This document shows, piece after piece, positions 24,027 to 34,863 of a stretch of 64,000 nt of DNA. Within the stretch, counting starts at the first letter, position 1, and each line of letters begins with the position of its first letter. The stretch is taken from contig PWHN01000050.1 of the NCBI GenBank assembly GCA_003554945.1, forward strand, positions 1 through 64,000, given 5' to 3'. A program made the translations under genes and the position numbers. The stretch is from a bacterium. GTDB taxonomy: Bacteria > T1Sed10-126. Under the pieces are notes generated by a model. It did no database searches, was not told the origin of the DNA, and saw only the letters and a list, made by a program, of their open reading frames with translations.

Positions 24027-24578
24027 TTACGCGAACGGAAACCCGTATTCCTCCAGAAGTGCTTTGGCCTCTTCAGTATCTTCCGTACTGGTCACTATGG
24101 TAATATCCATTCCAAAGACAGTCCCGATCTCCTCATAAGATATTTCAGGGAAGACCCCCTGCTCGTTGAGACCAAACGAGTAGTTACCACGCCCATCAAA
24201 ACTACCGGGGTTAAGACCACGAAAATCTTTGGTGCGGGGTAATACGAGGTGGACTATCTTGCGTAAAAAATCGATCATTTTGCGTTCACGTAGAGTAACC
24301 TTATATCCCATCGGGTCACCCTGGCGAACTCCGAAATTAGCAACCGATTTACGGGCCCGCGTAATCTGGGGGCGCTGACCGGTTATAAGTGTCAGGGTTT
24401 CCTCGATTTCATCCATTTTATTGACATTTTCACTAGCATCACCAACGCCCACATTAACAACAATTTTTTCAAGGCGCGGGACTGCATTAATATTATCAAG
24501 CTCGAGACGATCGAGTAATTTTTTTCGGCGTTCAATTAGCAATTCCTTTTTTTCAACATTAACCTGTGAAGCTGTCAT
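24027..24578 (-). CDS. rplE: 50S ribosomal protein L5
   Basis: 183 residues. VPRLEKIVVNVGVGDA, GQRPQITRARKSVANFGVR and FPEISYEEIGTVFGMDI are clear. It holds 5S rRNA in the central protuberance and contacts P-site tRNA. The C-terminus is a little extended (EEYGFPFA). Confidence 0.96.
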   Translation of the reverse strand: MTASQVNVEKKELLIERRKKLLDRLELDNINAVPRLEKIVVNVGVGDASENVNKMDEIEETLTLITGQRPQITRARKSVANFGVRQGDPMGYKVTLRERKMIDFLRKIVHLVLPRTKDFRGLNPGSFDGRGNYSFGLNEQGVFPEISYEEIGTVFGMDITIVTSTEDTEEAKALLEEYGFPFA

Positions 24579-24607
24579 TTTAACTTCTCCTTTTTACAAA
24601 TTAACTC

Positions 24608-24946
24608 TCAGTCAAGTCGGGTGCCACTTTTTTTGGTTACCCGAATCCATTTGCCAGCATCTTCATCATACTCACGGCTAACACGGGTGCGTTCGCCAGT
24701 TTCCGGGTCAACAATCATAACATTTGAAATATGAACGGGAGCTTCTTTTTTAATACGACCGGAAGGGGCCCCCTGTCGTTGTTCACGCTGATGGCGAACA
24801 GCAATATTAATATCCTCAACTATAACTCTTTCTTCTTCCGGCAGAACCTTTATAACTTCGCCAATTTTCCCACGGTCCTTACCGCTAATAATCATCACTT
24901 CATCTCCCGTGCGAATATGTTTAACTTTAGTAGCCACTTCAGACAA
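24608..24946 (-). CDS. rplX: 50S ribosomal protein L24
   Basis: 112 residues. The KOW motif is in [19 protein letters not shown], with HVSNV-type [14 protein letters not shown] downstream. It starts 50S assembly and lies near the exit tunnel. Its start overlaps the rplN stop by 8 bases. Confidence 0.95.
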   Translation of the reverse strand: MSEVATKVKHIRTGDEVMIISGKDRGKIGEVIKVLPEEERVIVEDINIAVRHQREQRQGAPSGRIKKEAPVHISNVMIVDPETGERTRVSREYDEDAGKWIRVTKKSGTRLD

Positions 24947-25307
24947 CCTCCGGTGCGAGAGAGATGATACGCATGAATTTTTTGTCGCGAAGTTCGCGAG
25001 CTATAGGCCCAAAAACCCGCGTGCCGATAGGCAGATCATTACCATCAATAATTACAGCGGCATTATCGTCAAAACTGACGTAAGTACCGTCGTGACGGGC
25101 TTTTTCTTTGTTAGTGCGAACAATCACAGCTCTAACAACCTCACCCTCATCGATCTCTGCCGCGGGAATAGATTTTATAACACTTGCCGTAATAACATCT
25201 CCCACCGTCGCATATCTGCGGCGGGAACCGCCAAGCACTTTTATACATTTAATTACTCGTCCGCCGGAGTTATCGGCGACTTTTAGTTTGCTTTCAGATT
25301 GTATCAT
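24939..25307 (-). CDS. rplN: 50S ribosomal protein L14
   Basis: 122 residues from the ATG at 25307, the family length, with GAAGGTGA as the ribosome-binding site; an in-frame GTG at 25322 lies in that site. It begins [19 protein letters not shown], ends REKKF-type [16 protein letters not shown]. The start overlaps the rpsQ stop by 14 bases. Confidence 0.95.
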   Translation of the reverse strand: MIQSESKLKVADNSGGRVIKCIKVLGGSRRRYATVGDVITASVIKSIPAAEIDEGEVVRAVIVRTNKEKARHDGTYVSFDDNAAVIIDGNDLPIGTRVFGPIARELRDKKFMRIISLAPEVV

Positions 25308-25629
25308 CAGGGTCACCTTCACCGGTTATAGACTCTTCCAACTCAGAGCCGGCAAAATCCGGACTGCGTTCAAGTATTTCCATCAAGCGCCAGCACTTGC
25401 CGGCGGCCAGGGGACGCGTCTCTTCGATCAAAACACGATCACCGTGTGTTGCCGACTCGTTTTCATCGTGAGCTTTAAGTTTCTTTCGACGTTCCATTCT
25501 TTTCTTATACAGTGGGTGCTGTCGCACATGAGATGTTTCAACAACTATAGTCTTATCCATTTTATCGGAAACCACAACACCAACACGACGTTTACGTTGC
25601 GGTCTGTTTTCGTTTTCTGTATCAGACAT
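25294..25629 (-). CDS. rpsQ: 30S ribosomal protein S17 with an acidic C-terminal tail
   Basis: 111 residues from the ATG at 25629. The upstream in-frame start at 25677 lies inside rpmC and is rejected. The OB-fold body reads [18 protein letters not shown] and [18 protein letters not shown]. About 20 extra C-terminal residues ([17 protein letters not shown]) are acidic. It overlaps rpmC by 8 bases and rplN by 14. Confidence 0.94.
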   Translation of the reverse strand: MSDTENENRPQRKRRVGVVVSDKMDKTIVVETSHVRQHPLYKKRMERRKKLKAHDENESATHGDRVLIEETRPLAAGKCWRLMEILERSPDFAGSELEESITGEGDPDDTI

Positions 25630-25825
25630 CTGCTCGTTCAGCCTCCCGCTCGTTCTGGACAGTTTTGATTCTGGCAATAGTTTTACGAATTTCCACTATG
25701 CGCATCGGATTTTCAGACGGTGCAAGAGCTGACTGGACTCGCAAATTGGCCTGTTCATGACGCAAATCGTCCAGTTTAGCTCGCAATTCTTCATCATTCA
25801 TACGTCTTACTTCTTCAATATCCAC
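25622..25825 (-). CDS. rpmC: 50S ribosomal protein L29
   Basis: 67 residues, a two-helix hairpin. [18 protein letters not shown] and [16 protein letters not shown] are typical. It lies at the tunnel exit, where trigger factor and SRP dock. Two bases after the rplP stop. Confidence 0.95.
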   Translation of the reverse strand: MDIEEVRRMNDEELRAKLDDLRHEQANLRVQSALAPSENPMRIVEIRKTIARIKTVQNEREAERADV

Positions 25826-25827
25826 TT

Positions 25828-26241
25828 TTATAACAGCTCCCTGCGAATGAACTTCGTTTTAATGGGAAGCTTGTGACCGGCGCGTCGGACAGCTTCTTCG
25901 GCTTCGGCCGGATCAATACCTGTTAATTCAAAAATAACACGGCCCGGCCTTACAGCGGCGGCATAATACTCAATTGCGCCCTTACCTTTTCCCATTCTGG
26001 TTTCCGCCGGAGTGGCCGTTACCGGTTTATCCGGAAAAATACGGACCCAGAATCTCCCTTCTTTCTGAAGGCTGCGGGCAATAACGATCCGAGCCGACTC
26101 AATCTGTCGAGCAGTTATCCAGCCGGGTTCAAGAACTTTTAACCCATATTCTCCAAAGGCCAGGGTACTGCCCCGCTTGTCAACTCCAGTCAATCTCCCA
26201 CGCTGCTGTTTCATAAATTTTTGTTGTTTTGGCTGTAACAT
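25828..26241 (-). CDS. rplP: 50S ribosomal protein L16
   Basis: 137 residues. It begins [17 protein letters not shown] and has [21 protein letters not shown]16 organises the peptidyl-transferase region and A-site tRNA elbow. Its ATG shares one base with the rpsC stop. Confidence 0.96.
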   Translation of the reverse strand: MLQPKQQKFMKQQRGRLTGVDKRGSTLAFGEYGLKVLEPGWITARQIESARIVIARSLQKEGRFWVRIFPDKPVTATPAETRMGKGKGAIEYYAAAVRPGRVIFELTGIDPAEAEEAVRRAGHKLPIKTKFIRRELL

Positions 26242-26870
26242 TACAATTCTTCTCCTTTAAAGACCCAGGCTTTCACGCCAATAATTCCAAATTTAGTATC
26301 AGCTTCAGCAAAGGCGTAGTCAATCTTTGCACGAAGTGTATGTAGTGGAATTCGACCTTCGCGATACCACTCCCGCCGCGCAATATCGGCACCGTTCAAA
26401 CGGCCCGAAACCTGAACTTTTATCCCCCGGGCACCTTTTCGCATAGCATTCTGAATGGCTTCTTTCATTGCCCGGCGGTGATGGACGCGGCTCTCAAGTT
26501 TTCGAGCAATTTCTTGAGCAACCAGATGTGCGTCTGTTTCAGGGTCTGCTACTTCCTCAATATTTATTTCTAAATCCTTGTCACCAATTTTTTTCAACAG
26601 ATCCTTACGAAGCTGTTTAATGTTAGAGCCACCACGACCGATAATAATGCCGGTCCGGGCGGCCGAGAGATCAATTCTAATCTTATCGGCAAACCGTTTA
26701 ATAATAATGTCGCTTATCAGAGCGTGAGGATACTGGCGGCGAATTTCCTCGCGCAGTTCAATATCTTCAGCCAGCTTCTCTGCCCTCTCCGGTCCCTCAG
26801 CGAACCACTTGTCTTCCCAATCGGAGGTTACCCCCAACCGGAAACCTTTAGGATGAACCTGTTGACCCAC
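26241..26870 (-). CDS. rpsC: 30S ribosomal protein S3
   Basis: 209 residues. The start [20 protein letters not shown] and the KH domain [18 protein letters not shown] identify it, with the C-terminal [17 protein letters not shown]. Forms the mRNA entry channel with S4 and S5. It ends soon after [12 protein letters not shown], without the C-terminal tail seen in some species. Confidence 0.96.
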   Translation of the reverse strand: MGQQVHPKGFRLGVTSDWEDKWFAEGPERAEKLAEDIELREEIRRQYPHALISDIIIKRFADKIRIDLSAARTGIIIGRGGSNIKQLRKDLLKKIGDKDLEINIEEVADPETDAHLVAQEIARKLESRVHHRRAMKEAIQNAMRKGARGIKVQVSGRLNGADIARREWYREGRIPLHTLRAKIDYAFAEADTKFGIIGVKAWVFKGEEL

Positions 26871-26873
26871 TGT

Positions 26874-27224
26874 TTAATCCGCCTCCGTTTCGTCGTTGGT
26901 GACAATCACCTTAATATGGCTTGAACGTTTTCTTACTTCTGTTGCTCGCCCCATTGCTCGTGGGCGCCAGCGTTTCAATGTTGGCCCCTCGTCGACCCGC
27001 AGCTCTTTTATCCGTATATCCGCGGTTTGTGCGACAGGGTCCTGATCCTTTAAATTTGATTCCGCGCTATGTATAGCTTTTTCCAGCGGTTCTGTTGCCC
27101 TCTTGTGAGTGTTATTCAATATGTTGTAGGCCTCAGAAACATATTTGCCACGCACAAGATCAGCGACGGGGCGGGCCTTTTTCGGTGATATTTTCACGTG
27201 TTTTGCAATAGCTTTTGCATCCAT
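26874..27224 (-). CDS. rplV: 50S ribosomal protein L22
   Basis: 116 residues. ISPKKARPVADLVRGK and the tunnel-lining loop LKRWRPRAMGRATEVRKR are diagnostic. The loop contributes to the exit-tunnel constriction and macrolide response. Confidence 0.96.
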   Translation of the reverse strand: MDAKAIAKHVKISPKKARPVADLVRGKYVSEAYNILNNTHKRATEPLEKAIHSAESNLKDQDPVAQTADIRIKELRVDEGPTLKRWRPRAMGRATEVRKRSSHIKVIVTNDETEAD

Positions 27225-27232
27225 TAGCTTAG

Positions 27233-27520
27233 TTATCCTCCAGGTTTCTTAATTACGCGTTTTTCTGTTGAAGTATGACTGCGAAAAGTTCGGGTGGGAG
27301 AAAATTCTCCCAGTTTGTGTCCCACCATGTTTTCAGTGATATAAACAGGTATATGTTTGCGACCGTTGTATACCTGTATGGTCAACCCCACCATGGAGGG
27401 AATAATCATAGAGCGACGCGACCAGGTTTTAATGACCTCGTCACCGTCACCGCTTTTAGCTTCTTCAACTTTTTCCAGCAGATGATCGTCAATAAATGGT
27501 CCTTTTTTGGAACTACGCAT
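27233..27520 (-). CDS. rpsS: 30S ribosomal protein S19
   Basis: 95 residues. [17 protein letters not shown] and [16 protein letters not shown] are the S19 hallmarks. Small-subunit head protein. It follows rplB by 11 bases. Confidence 0.96.
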   Translation of the reverse strand: MRSSKKGPFIDDHLLEKVEEAKSGDGDEVIKTWSRRSMIIPSMVGLTIQVYNGRKHIPVYITENMVGHKLGEFSPTRTFRSHTSTEKRVIKKPGG

Positions 27521-27531
27521 TGAGTTCCTCC

Positions 27532-28353
27532 TTACTCCTGTATTTTCTTAACAACAAATTTATCGGTTCGCTTATTATTCCGCGTTTTTTTACCCATGTT
27601 AATACGACCGTTAGGCGGCTGCGGGTGGCCACCTTTAATACGACCTTCACCACCGCCAAGTGGGTGGTCAACGGGGTTGCGGGCCATCCCCCGGGTTATA
27701 GGTCTACGACCAAGATGACGGGTGCGGCCGGCTTTACCGGAGGTAATATTTATATGCTCCTGGTTTCCGACCTCACCAATCGTCGCCCTGCAATTTAAAT
27801 TTAGCCAGCGGCCCTGACCGGACGGCAGTTGGACAAGCGCATAGCCGCTGTCTTTACCGACAAGCTGAGCCGAGGTTCCGGCACCGCGACACAACTGGCC
27901 GCCTTTTCCAGCTTTAACTTCAATGTTATGAATGAAGGCACCAACTGGAATTTCAGAAAGCGGCAAAGTATTACCAATTTTAATTGCAGCCGACTCTCCC
28001 GCCTCAATAAGGTCGCCCTCCTTCAATCCACGAGGCGCCACAATATATCGTTTTTCACCGTCGGGATAAATCACCAGTGCTATATTGGCGGACCGATTCG
28101 GATCATATTCGATTCTTTCCACGCGACCGCTAATACCTTCTTTGTCACGCTTAAAATCTATCCGGCGATACAACCGCTTATGGCCGCTTCCACGACCTCG
28201 GACAGTAATGCGCCCATAACAATTTCTGCCTGCATTTTCTGAAATGTATTCAGTCAGACTTTTCTCCGGTCTCTCTTTGGAGAGATGAGAACGGTCCTGC
28301 ATAACGTAATGCCGCCGTCCCGGAGAAGTTGCTTTATTTTTTTTATTGCTCAT
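27532..28353 (-). CDS. rplB: 50S ribosomal protein L2
   Basis: 273 residues. [18 protein letters not shown] and the essential C-terminal region [18 protein letters not shown] are present. L2 is needed for subunit joining and peptidyl transfer. The start overlaps the rplW stop by 4 bases. Confidence 0.97.
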   Translation of the reverse strand: MSNKKNKATSPGRRHYVMQDRSHLSKERPEKSLTEYISENAGRNCYGRITVRGRGSGHKRLYRRIDFKRDKEGISGRVERIEYDPNRSANIALVIYPDGEKRYIVAPRGLKEGDLIEAGESAAIKIGNTLPLSEIPVGAFIHNIEVKAGKGGQLCRGAGTSAQLVGKDSGYALVQLPSGQGRWLNLNCRATIGEVGNQEHINITSGKAGRTRHLGRRPITRGMARNPVDHPLGGGEGRIKGGHPQPPNGRINMGKKTRNNKRTDKFVVKKIQE

Positions 28354-28646
28354 GCCAGTAGACCCTCCACTTCTTCAATTACGTCGCCCTCAGCAAGGCG
28401 CACAATAGCTTTCTTCCAGTCCGGCGTTACACCGGCGGCCCAGCGAACCCGTTTTTCTTTTCCGCGGACATTCATGGTCCTGACGCTTTCCACGTCAACA
28501 CCAAACATTTCTTCAATCGCCTGCCGGATTTCGATCTTATTCGCATCCCGGTGAACGGCAAAATGGTATTCGTTAGCATCCCGGCGGTTTTGAATTAACT
28601 TTTCTGTTACCAGAGGCTGCTGGATTATGTCTTCTTTTCTCATCAT
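28350..28646 (-). CDS. rplW: 50S ribosomal protein L23
   Basis: 98 residues. EDIIQQPLVTEKLIQNR and the loop with NVRGKEKRVRWAAGVTPDWK are standard. It is the tunnel-exit docking site for trigger factor and SRP. Overlaps rplD by 4 bases and rplB by 4 bases. Confidence 0.95.
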   Translation of the reverse strand: MMRKEDIIQQPLVTEKLIQNRRDANEYHFAVHRDANKIEIRQAIEEMFGVDVESVRTMNVRGKEKRVRWAAGVTPDWKKAIVRLAEGDVIEEVEGLLA

Positions 28647-29248
28647 TCAAACCTCGCTTTTAACTGTTCAAGCGCTTCTCCGGCTAACACAAGCGCCGAA
28701 TTGGCCACAACATGATAAGTGCTTAAAAGATCAACTTTAAGTAGCCGGCAATAGGGTAAATTACGTACCGACAGTTCCAACAGACGGTCCTGACCGTCAG
28801 TTAACAGTAAAATGTTTTCATCAACAAGATCCGCGTCGTCAAAAACCTCATGAAGAGTCGCCGTGCTTGGCTCATCAAGCTCAACTTCAGCCAGCTCAAA
28901 GAAAACATCTTCACGAGCCCGAACACCAAGCGCGCTCAGCAATGCCTTCCTCTTCATTTTTCGGGTCAACCTTTGCGAGTGGTCCTGTTCACCGGTGGGG
29001 CCATGAGCGCGACCACCACCAACCCACAGAGGACTAATCCGACTACCGTGACGTGACCGGCCGGTTCCTTTTTGACGCCAGGGCTTCTTATTACGCCCGG
29101 CGACGCGGGCCCGGTTTCTAACAGAAGCCACATCGGCTCGTTTGTTAGCTTCAAAAGCCACCACAGCTTGGTGGATCAAAGGTTCGTTCATCTCAACTTC
29201 GTTGCAAAAACTAAGTTCAGAGTCATCTATCTGTTTAATATCAGCCAT
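28643..29248 (-). CDS. rplD: 50S ribosomal protein L4
   Basis: 201 residues from the ATG at 29248, family length. An upstream start at 29494 lies within rplC and is rejected. NKRADVASVRNRARVAG and KPWRQKGTGRSRHGSRISPLW (read in two parts) form the tunnel loop. L4 autoregulates the S10 operon in E. coli. Overlaps rplC by 8 bases. A structured RNA upstream of rplC may be linked to such control. Confidence 0.95.
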   Translation of the reverse strand: MADIKQIDDSELSFCNEVEMNEPLIHQAVVAFEANKRADVASVRNRARVAGRNKKPWRQKGTGRSRHGSRISPLWVGGGRAHGPTGEQDHSQRLTRKMKRKALLSALGVRAREDVFFELAEVELDEPSTATLHEVFDDADLVDENILLLTDGQDRLLELSVRNLPYCRLLKVDLLSTYHVVANSALVLAGEALEQLKARFE

Positions 29249-29882
29249 CAATATCACCTTTTTGGGCGCTGTGGACAACAACTGTTCCACCTTCGCTGCC
29301 CGGCACAGAGCCGGAAACAAGTAGCAACCCTTTATCGTCAATAATTTTTTCAATTGTAAGGCTCTGCACAGTTTTGCGTTTGTTGCCATAACGGCCAGGC
29401 ATTTTCTTACCGGGATAAACCCGGCTGGGGTCCGCGGAAGGACCAATCGAGCCCGTGTGCCGTCCCAGACGCCCGCCATGAGAATCGGGGCCACCGGAAA
29501 AATTCCAGCGTTTAACTACGCCCTGAAATCCGCGTCCCTTGGTAACTCCGACGACGTCAACAGTATCCCCGACTTCAAAAAGCTGAGGGGCAACTTCGGC
29601 GCCAGCCTCGACTTCTAAAAGCGGCGAATCTTCAGAGACTACAAACTCGCGGATAACGCGCCGGGGTTCAATGCCGCGGGATTCAAACTGTCCGGCCTCC
29701 GGCTTATTAAGATTATCAGTTTTATCAAAAGCAAGCTGTACAATCTGTTTTCCGTCAACCTCGCGCTTATCCACAAGCACGCAGTCGGTCGACTCAATTA
29801 CAGTAACGGGCACAGCCTCATTTTCATCATTATATACTCGGGTCATTCCTTCTTTTTTTCCCAACAAAACCTTGTCCATCAT
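29241..29882 (-). CDS. rplC: 50S ribosomal protein L3
   Basis: 213 residues. GKKEGMTRVYNDENEAVPV and the peptidyl-transferase loop FSGGPDSHGGRLGRHTGSIG are clear. An early assembly protein. It is separated from rpsJ by 207 bases that contain a large hairpin, while most other gaps in the operon are under 30 bases. Confidence 0.96.
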   Translation of the reverse strand: MMDKVLLGKKEGMTRVYNDENEAVPVTVIESTDCVLVDKREVDGKQIVQLAFDKTDNLNKPEAGQFESRGIEPRRVIREFVVSEDSPLLEVEAGAEVAPQLFEVGDTVDVVGVTKGRGFQGVVKRWNFSGGPDSHGGRLGRHTGSIGPSADPSRVYPGKKMPGRYGNKRKTVQSLTIEKIIDDKGLLLVSGSVPGSEGGTVVVHSAQKGDIDG

Positions 29883-29961
29883 TATTCACCTGTAATACCA
29901 TAAGTTTCCCGTAATTCGACGCTTCCCGGAGGAAACAAATTAGTCTATTTACGGTTTAAGT

Positions 29962-30050
29962 GGGGTGATTTGGCAGGCTCTCCAACGCCGGGCCGAGAGT
30001 TTTAATCGCTAAACCCCTCGGCAGAGCGTTGAAGAGGCTACTTGGCACCC
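29962..30050 (-). ncRNA. Extended hairpin in the rpsJ-rplC leader, candidate cis-regulatory RNA
   Basis: On the transcribed strand the region can fold as one long arm: GGGTG pairs with CACCC at the base, CTCTTCAACGC pairs with GCGTTGGAGAG (one G-U), and CCGAG pairs with CTCGG near a 19-base loop. There is no T-run after it on the gene strand, so it is not a terminator. It begins about 80 bases before the rplC start. A role in control of L3/L4/L23/L2 synthesis is inference from place and structure. Confidence 0.55.
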
Positions 30051-30089
30051 TTCTTTTTAAATAATTTAAGAAGCATAGAAAACCTAGCC

Positions 30090-30395
30090 TTATCCTTTTA
30101 TCTGGACATCTACTCCAGCTACCAGGTTCAATTGACTTAAAGCTTCCATCGTGTCGTTGTTTGGTTCATGAATATCCAGCAACCGCTTGTGCGTTCGCAG
30201 TTCAAACTGTTCTTTACTCTGTTCAAACTTATGCGGCGCAGTGTTCACAGTATACCGCCGAATATCGGTCGGCAGTGGAACAGGACCGCTAACTTCGGCC
30301 CCAGTGCGTTCGGCTGCAGAGACGATCTCTTCCGCCGAACGATCTATTAATCTGTAATCGTACGCTTTCAATTTAATCCTTATTCTACGGGGCAA
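30090..30395 (-). CDS. rpsJ: 30S ribosomal protein S10
   Basis: 101 residues starting at a TTG (30395) preceded by [27 protein letters not shown] and [20 protein letters not shown] are typical S10. It also acts as NusE in antitermination, pairing with NusG, encoded at 45351. First gene of the S10 cluster, 185 bases after tuf. Confidence 0.95.
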   Translation of the reverse strand: MPRRIRIKLKAYDYRLIDRSAEEIVSAAERTGAEVSGPVPLPTDIRRYTVNTAPHKFEQSKEQFELRTHKRLLDIHEPNNDTMEALSQLNLVAGVDVQIKG

Positions 30396-30523
30396 AGATC
30401 TATCCTCCCAGTTAAAAACAGTGGTTTACAAGACCACAGTATGTAGTTTCACGACCAACAAAATTGCAGAGATAAGAGTATAACAATTATCTGACAATTT
30501 TCAATCAAAAAAGAGATAAAAAT

Positions 30524-30564
30524 CCAAATATTTCCTCCCCCGTGTCGGGGGAGGAAATATTTGG
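30524..30564 (-). terminator. Strong intrinsic terminator after tuf
   Basis: A perfect 18-bp stem, CCAAATATTTCCTCCCCC and its complement, with a 5-base loop. On the minus strand it is followed by a T-rich tract (atttttatctctttttt); the plus strand also has a T-run, so it may work both ways. It would separate the str genes from the S10 cluster, implying a promoter in 30396-30520. Confidence 0.85.
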
Positions 30565-30580
30565 TTTTATTTTTCCGTAA

Positions 30581-31774
30581 TTACTCTATAATCTCAGTCA
30601 CAACACCGGCGCCAACAGTTCGGCCACCTTCACGGATAGCAAACTTCTGGTTTTCTTCCAGAGCTACCGGGACAACCAGCTCAATTTCTACTTCGACGTC
30701 ATCGCCGGGCATAACCATGTCAATGCCATCGGGCAGAGCAACGTCACCCGTAACGTCGGTGGTTCGAATGTAGAACTGTGGACGATATCCGTCGCGGAAA
30801 GGTGTGTGCCGGCCCCCCTCGTCTTTGGTAAGCGCATATACCTGTGCTTTAACCTTTGTATGAGGAGTTATAGTGCCTGGCTCCACAATTACCATTCCAC
30901 GCTCAATCTCTTCTTTTTCCACACCGCGAAGCAGTGCTCCTATGTTATCGCCGGCCTCGGCAGTATCCAGAGTTTTCCGGAACATTTCGAGTCCTGTGAT
31001 AACAGTTTCCATGGGTTCATCTCGCAAACCAACAATTTCAACGTCATCCTTAACATTAATCTTGCCACGCTCAACTCGACCGGTGGCAACAGTTCCACGT
31101 CCGGTAATGGAAAAGACGTCCTCGATAGCCATGAGAAATGGCTTGTCAATTTCACGTTCAGGAACTGGAATGTCTGCGTCCATAACTTCAAGCAGTTCAG
31201 CGATTGGGGCCTGAGCCTCATCGTCGTCTGGATTTTCCAGAGCCTGAAGGGCGGACCCTTTAACGATAGATACGCTATCGCCGTCGAAATCGTATTCGGT
31301 GAGAAGTTCGCGAATTTCCATTTCAACAATTTCAATCAGCTCAGGGTCATCGACCTGATCAGTTTTGTTAATGAATACAACAATCTCCGGGACACCAACC
31401 TGACGCGCCAACAGCAGGTGTTCACGGGTCTGGGGCATAGCACCGTCGGCAGCACTTACAACCAGAACAGCACCTTCTACCTGAGCAGCACCGGTAATCA
31501 TGTTTTTAACATAGTCAGCGTGACCCGGACAGTCAACGTGAGCATAGTGCCGGTTTTCGGTCTCATACTCGACGTGAGCTGTCGCAATTGTAATTCCACG
31601 CTCCTGTTCCTCTGGCGCATTGTCAATATCCTCAAATCCCAGTCCGTCTGCGAATCCCTGACTGGAAAGATATTGAACAATGGCAGCGGTAAGAGTAGTT
31701 TTACCGTGGTCAACGTGACCAATTGTACCTACATTAACGTGTGGCTTATCGCGCTCAAATTTTTCTTTAGCCAT
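30581..31774 (-). CDS. tuf: Elongation factor Tu
   Basis: 397 residues. GTPase motifs [16 protein letters not shown] and NKTD are intact, as is the RGIT switch. It brings aminoacyl-tRNA to the ribosome. Only one tuf copy is visible. It is the last gene of the str group before the terminator. Confidence 0.97.
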   Translation of the reverse strand: MAKEKFERDKPHVNVGTIGHVDHGKTTLTAAIVQYLSSQGFADGLGFEDIDNAPEEQERGITIATAHVEYETENRHYAHVDCPGHADYVKNMITGAAQVEGAVLVVSAADGAMPQTREHLLLARQVGVPEIVVFINKTDQVDDPELIEIVEMEIRELLTEYDFDGDSVSIVKGSALQALENPDDDEAQAPIAELLEVMDADIPVPEREIDKPFLMAIEDVFSITGRGTVATGRVERGKINVKDDVEIVGLRDEPMETVITGLEMFRKTLDTAEAGDNIGALLRGVEKEEIERGMVIVEPGTITPHTKVKAQVYALTKDEGGRHTPFRDGYRPQFYIRTTDVTGDVALPDGIDMVMPGDDVEVEIELVVPVALEENQKFAIREGGRTVGAGVVTEIIE

Positions 31775-31811
31775 AATACACGACCTCCTAAAAAGTTATT
31801 TAAAGTCTGAA

Positions 31812-33905
31812 TCAACTTACAAGTGTCTTATCTTCTATTACTTCGTTTGCAATGTTGTCTGGAACAATTGCATAGTGAGAAAATTCCATTGTGTGATCGC
31901 CGCGGCCCTGAGTAATAGAGCGCAGGTCGGTAGCATAGCCAAACATCTCGGCCAGAGGGACCCGAACCCGAATTACCTGATCGTTATCACGTTTTTCCAT
32001 TCCCTGGACCTGACCGCGCCGTGAATTCAAGTCACCAATCACATCACCGGAATAATCTTCCGGGACGACAACTTCACAGGCCATAACAGGTTCCAGAAGA
32101 GCTGGATTAGCCTGATTAAATCCTTTTTTAAATGCTTTGGATCCGGCTATTTTAAAAGCGTTTTCACTGCTGTCAACATCGTGGTGGCTGCCGTCGTAGA
32201 GATGAACTTTTAAGTCGTCTACCGGATATCCAGCCAATGGGCCCGACTCCATGGCTTCGACTATTCCATCCTCAACAGCGGGAATAAATTCTTTAGGAAT
32301 ATTACCCCCTTTGATACTGTCTTCAAACTCAAACCCTTCACCACGCTCGAGGGGACTCATTTCAATTAAGACGTGCCCATACTGACCACGACCTCCCGAC
32401 TGTTTAATGTATTCAGTCTCAACGTCTGCTTCAGAAGTAATGGTCTCTTTGTAAGCCACCTGGGGCGCACCAACATTTGCGTCCACTTTGAATTCACGCA
32501 GTAAACGGTCTACAATCACCTCCAGGTGAAGTTCTCCCATACCGCTGATAATAGTCTGCCCGGTTTCCTGATCAATTTCCATGACAAAAGTTGGATCTTC
32601 TTCAGCCAGTTTACGCAGTGAATCAGAGAGTTTTTCCTGCTCGGCCTGCGAATGTGGTTCAATAGCAACACTAATAACCGGCTCGGGGAACTCCATCTCT
32701 TCCAGTATGATAGGTGACTCCGTGTCAGTAAGCGTATCTCCCGTTTTAGTATCATCAAGTCCAACGGCAGCCGCTATATCACCGGCATAAATGATATCCC
32801 TTTCCTCACGGTCGTCGGCATGCATTTGAACTATTCTACTAATTCTTTCCCGTTCACCGGTCCGTGGGTTAAGAACATATGAGCCGGCCTCAAGAGTACC
32901 GCTGTAACAACGGAAGAAAGTTAACTTACCAATATAAGGGTCAGTAACAATTTTAAAAGCAATTGCCGTAAACGGCTCCGAGTCAGAAGCCTGTCGGGTT
33001 TCAGTCTCGTCCGTGTCGGGATTCATTCCCTCAACGGATGGAACATCTACCGGCGACGGCAAGAAATCAACAACTGCATCAATTAGCGTCTGAATTCCGG
33101 TGTTTTTAAGCGCGGAACCGGCATAAACAGGTAGCAACTCGTTTTTAAGCGTGCCAATTCTGATCACACTTTTTAGCTCTTCGATCGTAATCTCTTCGTC
33201 TTCCAGATATTTTTCAAGCAGTTTGTCATCATACTCAACTACCCGTTCGACAAGCTCTTCACGCGCTCGCCGGGCACGATCCACCATATCTTCGGGTATG
33301 TCAATTTCTTCATAATCAGCGCCAAGTGTATCTTCTTTCCAGATCAGATATTTCATTTTGAGAACATCTATACAACCCTGGAAATTATCTTCGCTACCAA
33401 CCGGGATTTGCAAAGGAAGTGGGTTGGCTCCCAGTCGTTCTTCCATTTGTTTTACAACACGATCAAAATTAGCGCCTATACGGTCCATCTTATTTACGAA
33501 AGCCATTCGCGGAACATTGTATTTATCGGCCTGACGCCAGACAGTTTCAGACTGTGGCTCCACACCACCCACAGCGCAAAATACACCAATCATTCCGTCA
33601 AGCACACGCAGTGAGCGCTCCACTTCAATAGTGAAATCAACGTGACCCGGGGTATCAATAATGTTAATACGGTGATCATTCCAGTAACAGGTGGTAGCGG
33701 CGGAAGTAATGGTGATCCCGCGCTCCTTCTCCTGATCCATAAAATCCATTTCGGCTGCGCCCTCGTGGGTCTCTCCCATTTTGTGGATTTTACCCGAATA
33801 GTAGAGGATACGCTCAGTTACTGTTGTCTTACCGGCGTCAATATGTGCCGCCAGCCCTATGTTACGAGTTTTTTCAAGTGATACGTCACGTCCCAATTTC
33901 AACAC
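31812..33905 (-). CDS. fusA: Elongation factor G
   Basis: 697 residues, five EF-G domains. [26 protein letters not shown] and NKMD are the G motifs. It drives translocation. The C-terminal domain IV tip ([20 protein letters not shown]) is complete, so this is the canonical EF-G rather than a tetracycline-resistance type paralogue. Confidence 0.96.
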   Translation of the reverse strand: MLKLGRDVSLEKTRNIGLAAHIDAGKTTVTERILYYSGKIHKMGETHEGAAEMDFMDQEKERGITITSAATTCYWNDHRINIIDTPGHVDFTIEVERSLRVLDGMIGVFCAVGGVEPQSETVWRQADKYNVPRMAFVNKMDRIGANFDRVVKQMEERLGANPLPLQIPVGSEDNFQGCIDVLKMKYLIWKEDTLGADYEEIDIPEDMVDRARRAREELVERVVEYDDKLLEKYLEDEEITIEELKSVIRIGTLKNELLPVYAGSALKNTGIQTLIDAVVDFLPSPVDVPSVEGMNPDTDETETRQASDSEPFTAIAFKIVTDPYIGKLTFFRCYSGTLEAGSYVLNPRTGERERISRIVQMHADDREERDIIYAGDIAAAVGLDDTKTGDTLTDTESPIILEEMEFPEPVISVAIEPHSQAEQEKLSDSLRKLAEEDPTFVMEIDQETGQTIISGMGELHLEVIVDRLLREFKVDANVGAPQVAYKETITSEADVETEYIKQSGGRGQYGHVLIEMSPLERGEGFEFEDSIKGGNIPKEFIPAVEDGIVEAMESGPLAGYPVDDLKVHLYDGSHHDVDSSENAFKIAGSKAFKKGFNQANPALLEPVMACEVVVPEDYSGDVIGDLNSRRGQVQGMEKRDNDQVIRVRVPLAEMFGYATDLRSITQGRGDHTMEFSHYAIVPDNIANEVIEDKTLVS

Positions 33906-33934
33906 TCCATTTTCTATGATGTATGATCAAAAAA

Positions 33935-34411
<477 letters not shown>

Positions 34412-34415
34412 TCAC

Positions 34416-34784
34416 TTACTCCTTTTTGGTTCCATATTTAGATCGCGCCTGTTTGCGGCCTTCAACACCGGCGGTGTCCAGGGCGCCGCGAACCACCGTG
34501 TAGCGAATCCCGGGCAGATCTTTTACCCGGCCACCGCGAACCAGGACAATGTTGTGTTCCTGCAAATTATGCCCTTCGCCGGGAATATAGGCAGTAACTT
34601 CATACCCGGATGTTAGCCGAACCCGCGCGACCTTACGAAGCGCGGAGTTAGGCTTCTTGGGGGTTGCGGTGTAAACTCTCGTACAGACACCACGCAACTG
34701 CGGTGAACCTTCAAGAGCCGGCGTTGCCTTCTTCTTTTTCTCCTGGTGCCGGCCTTTACGAACTAACTGATTAATAGTTGGCAC
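34416..34784 (-). CDS. rpsL: 30S ribosomal protein S12
   Basis: 122 residues. [11 protein letters not shown] and [17 protein letters not shown] carry the streptomycin-determining lysine in its wild-type state, as does [21 protein letters not shown]. Central to decoding. A good promoter lies between rpoC and this gene. Confidence 0.97.
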   Translation of the reverse strand: MPTINQLVRKGRHQEKKKKATPALEGSPQLRGVCTRVYTATPKKPNSALRKVARVRLTSGYEVTAYIPGEGHNLQEHNIVLVRGGRVKDLPGIRYTVVRGALDTAGVEGRKQARSKYGTKKE

Positions 34785-34818
34785 TGTTTTGACACTCCCT
34801 TACCAAAATTGGCTGTAA

Positions 34819-34847
34819 ACTTTATCTATCGAAACTCTGTATGTCAA
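34819..34847 (-). promoter_or_regulatory. Sigma70-type promoter of the str genes (rpsL-rpsG-fusA-tuf)
   Basis: TTGACA (34842-34847) and TAAAGT (34819-34824) on the minus strand, 17 bases apart, 35 bases before the rpsL ATG, in the only sizeable gap after rpoC. Confidence 0.65.
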
Positions 34848-34863
34848 CAAATTTTCCATTTTT

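Noticed and set aside
25294-25677. 127-residue version of rpsQ
   Set aside because: The first 16 codons overlap rpmC; S17 begins naturally at the ATG at 25629.
28643-29494. 283-residue version of rplD
   Set aside because: The first 82 codons lie inside rplC in another frame; the ATG at 29248 gives the family length and normal N-terminus.
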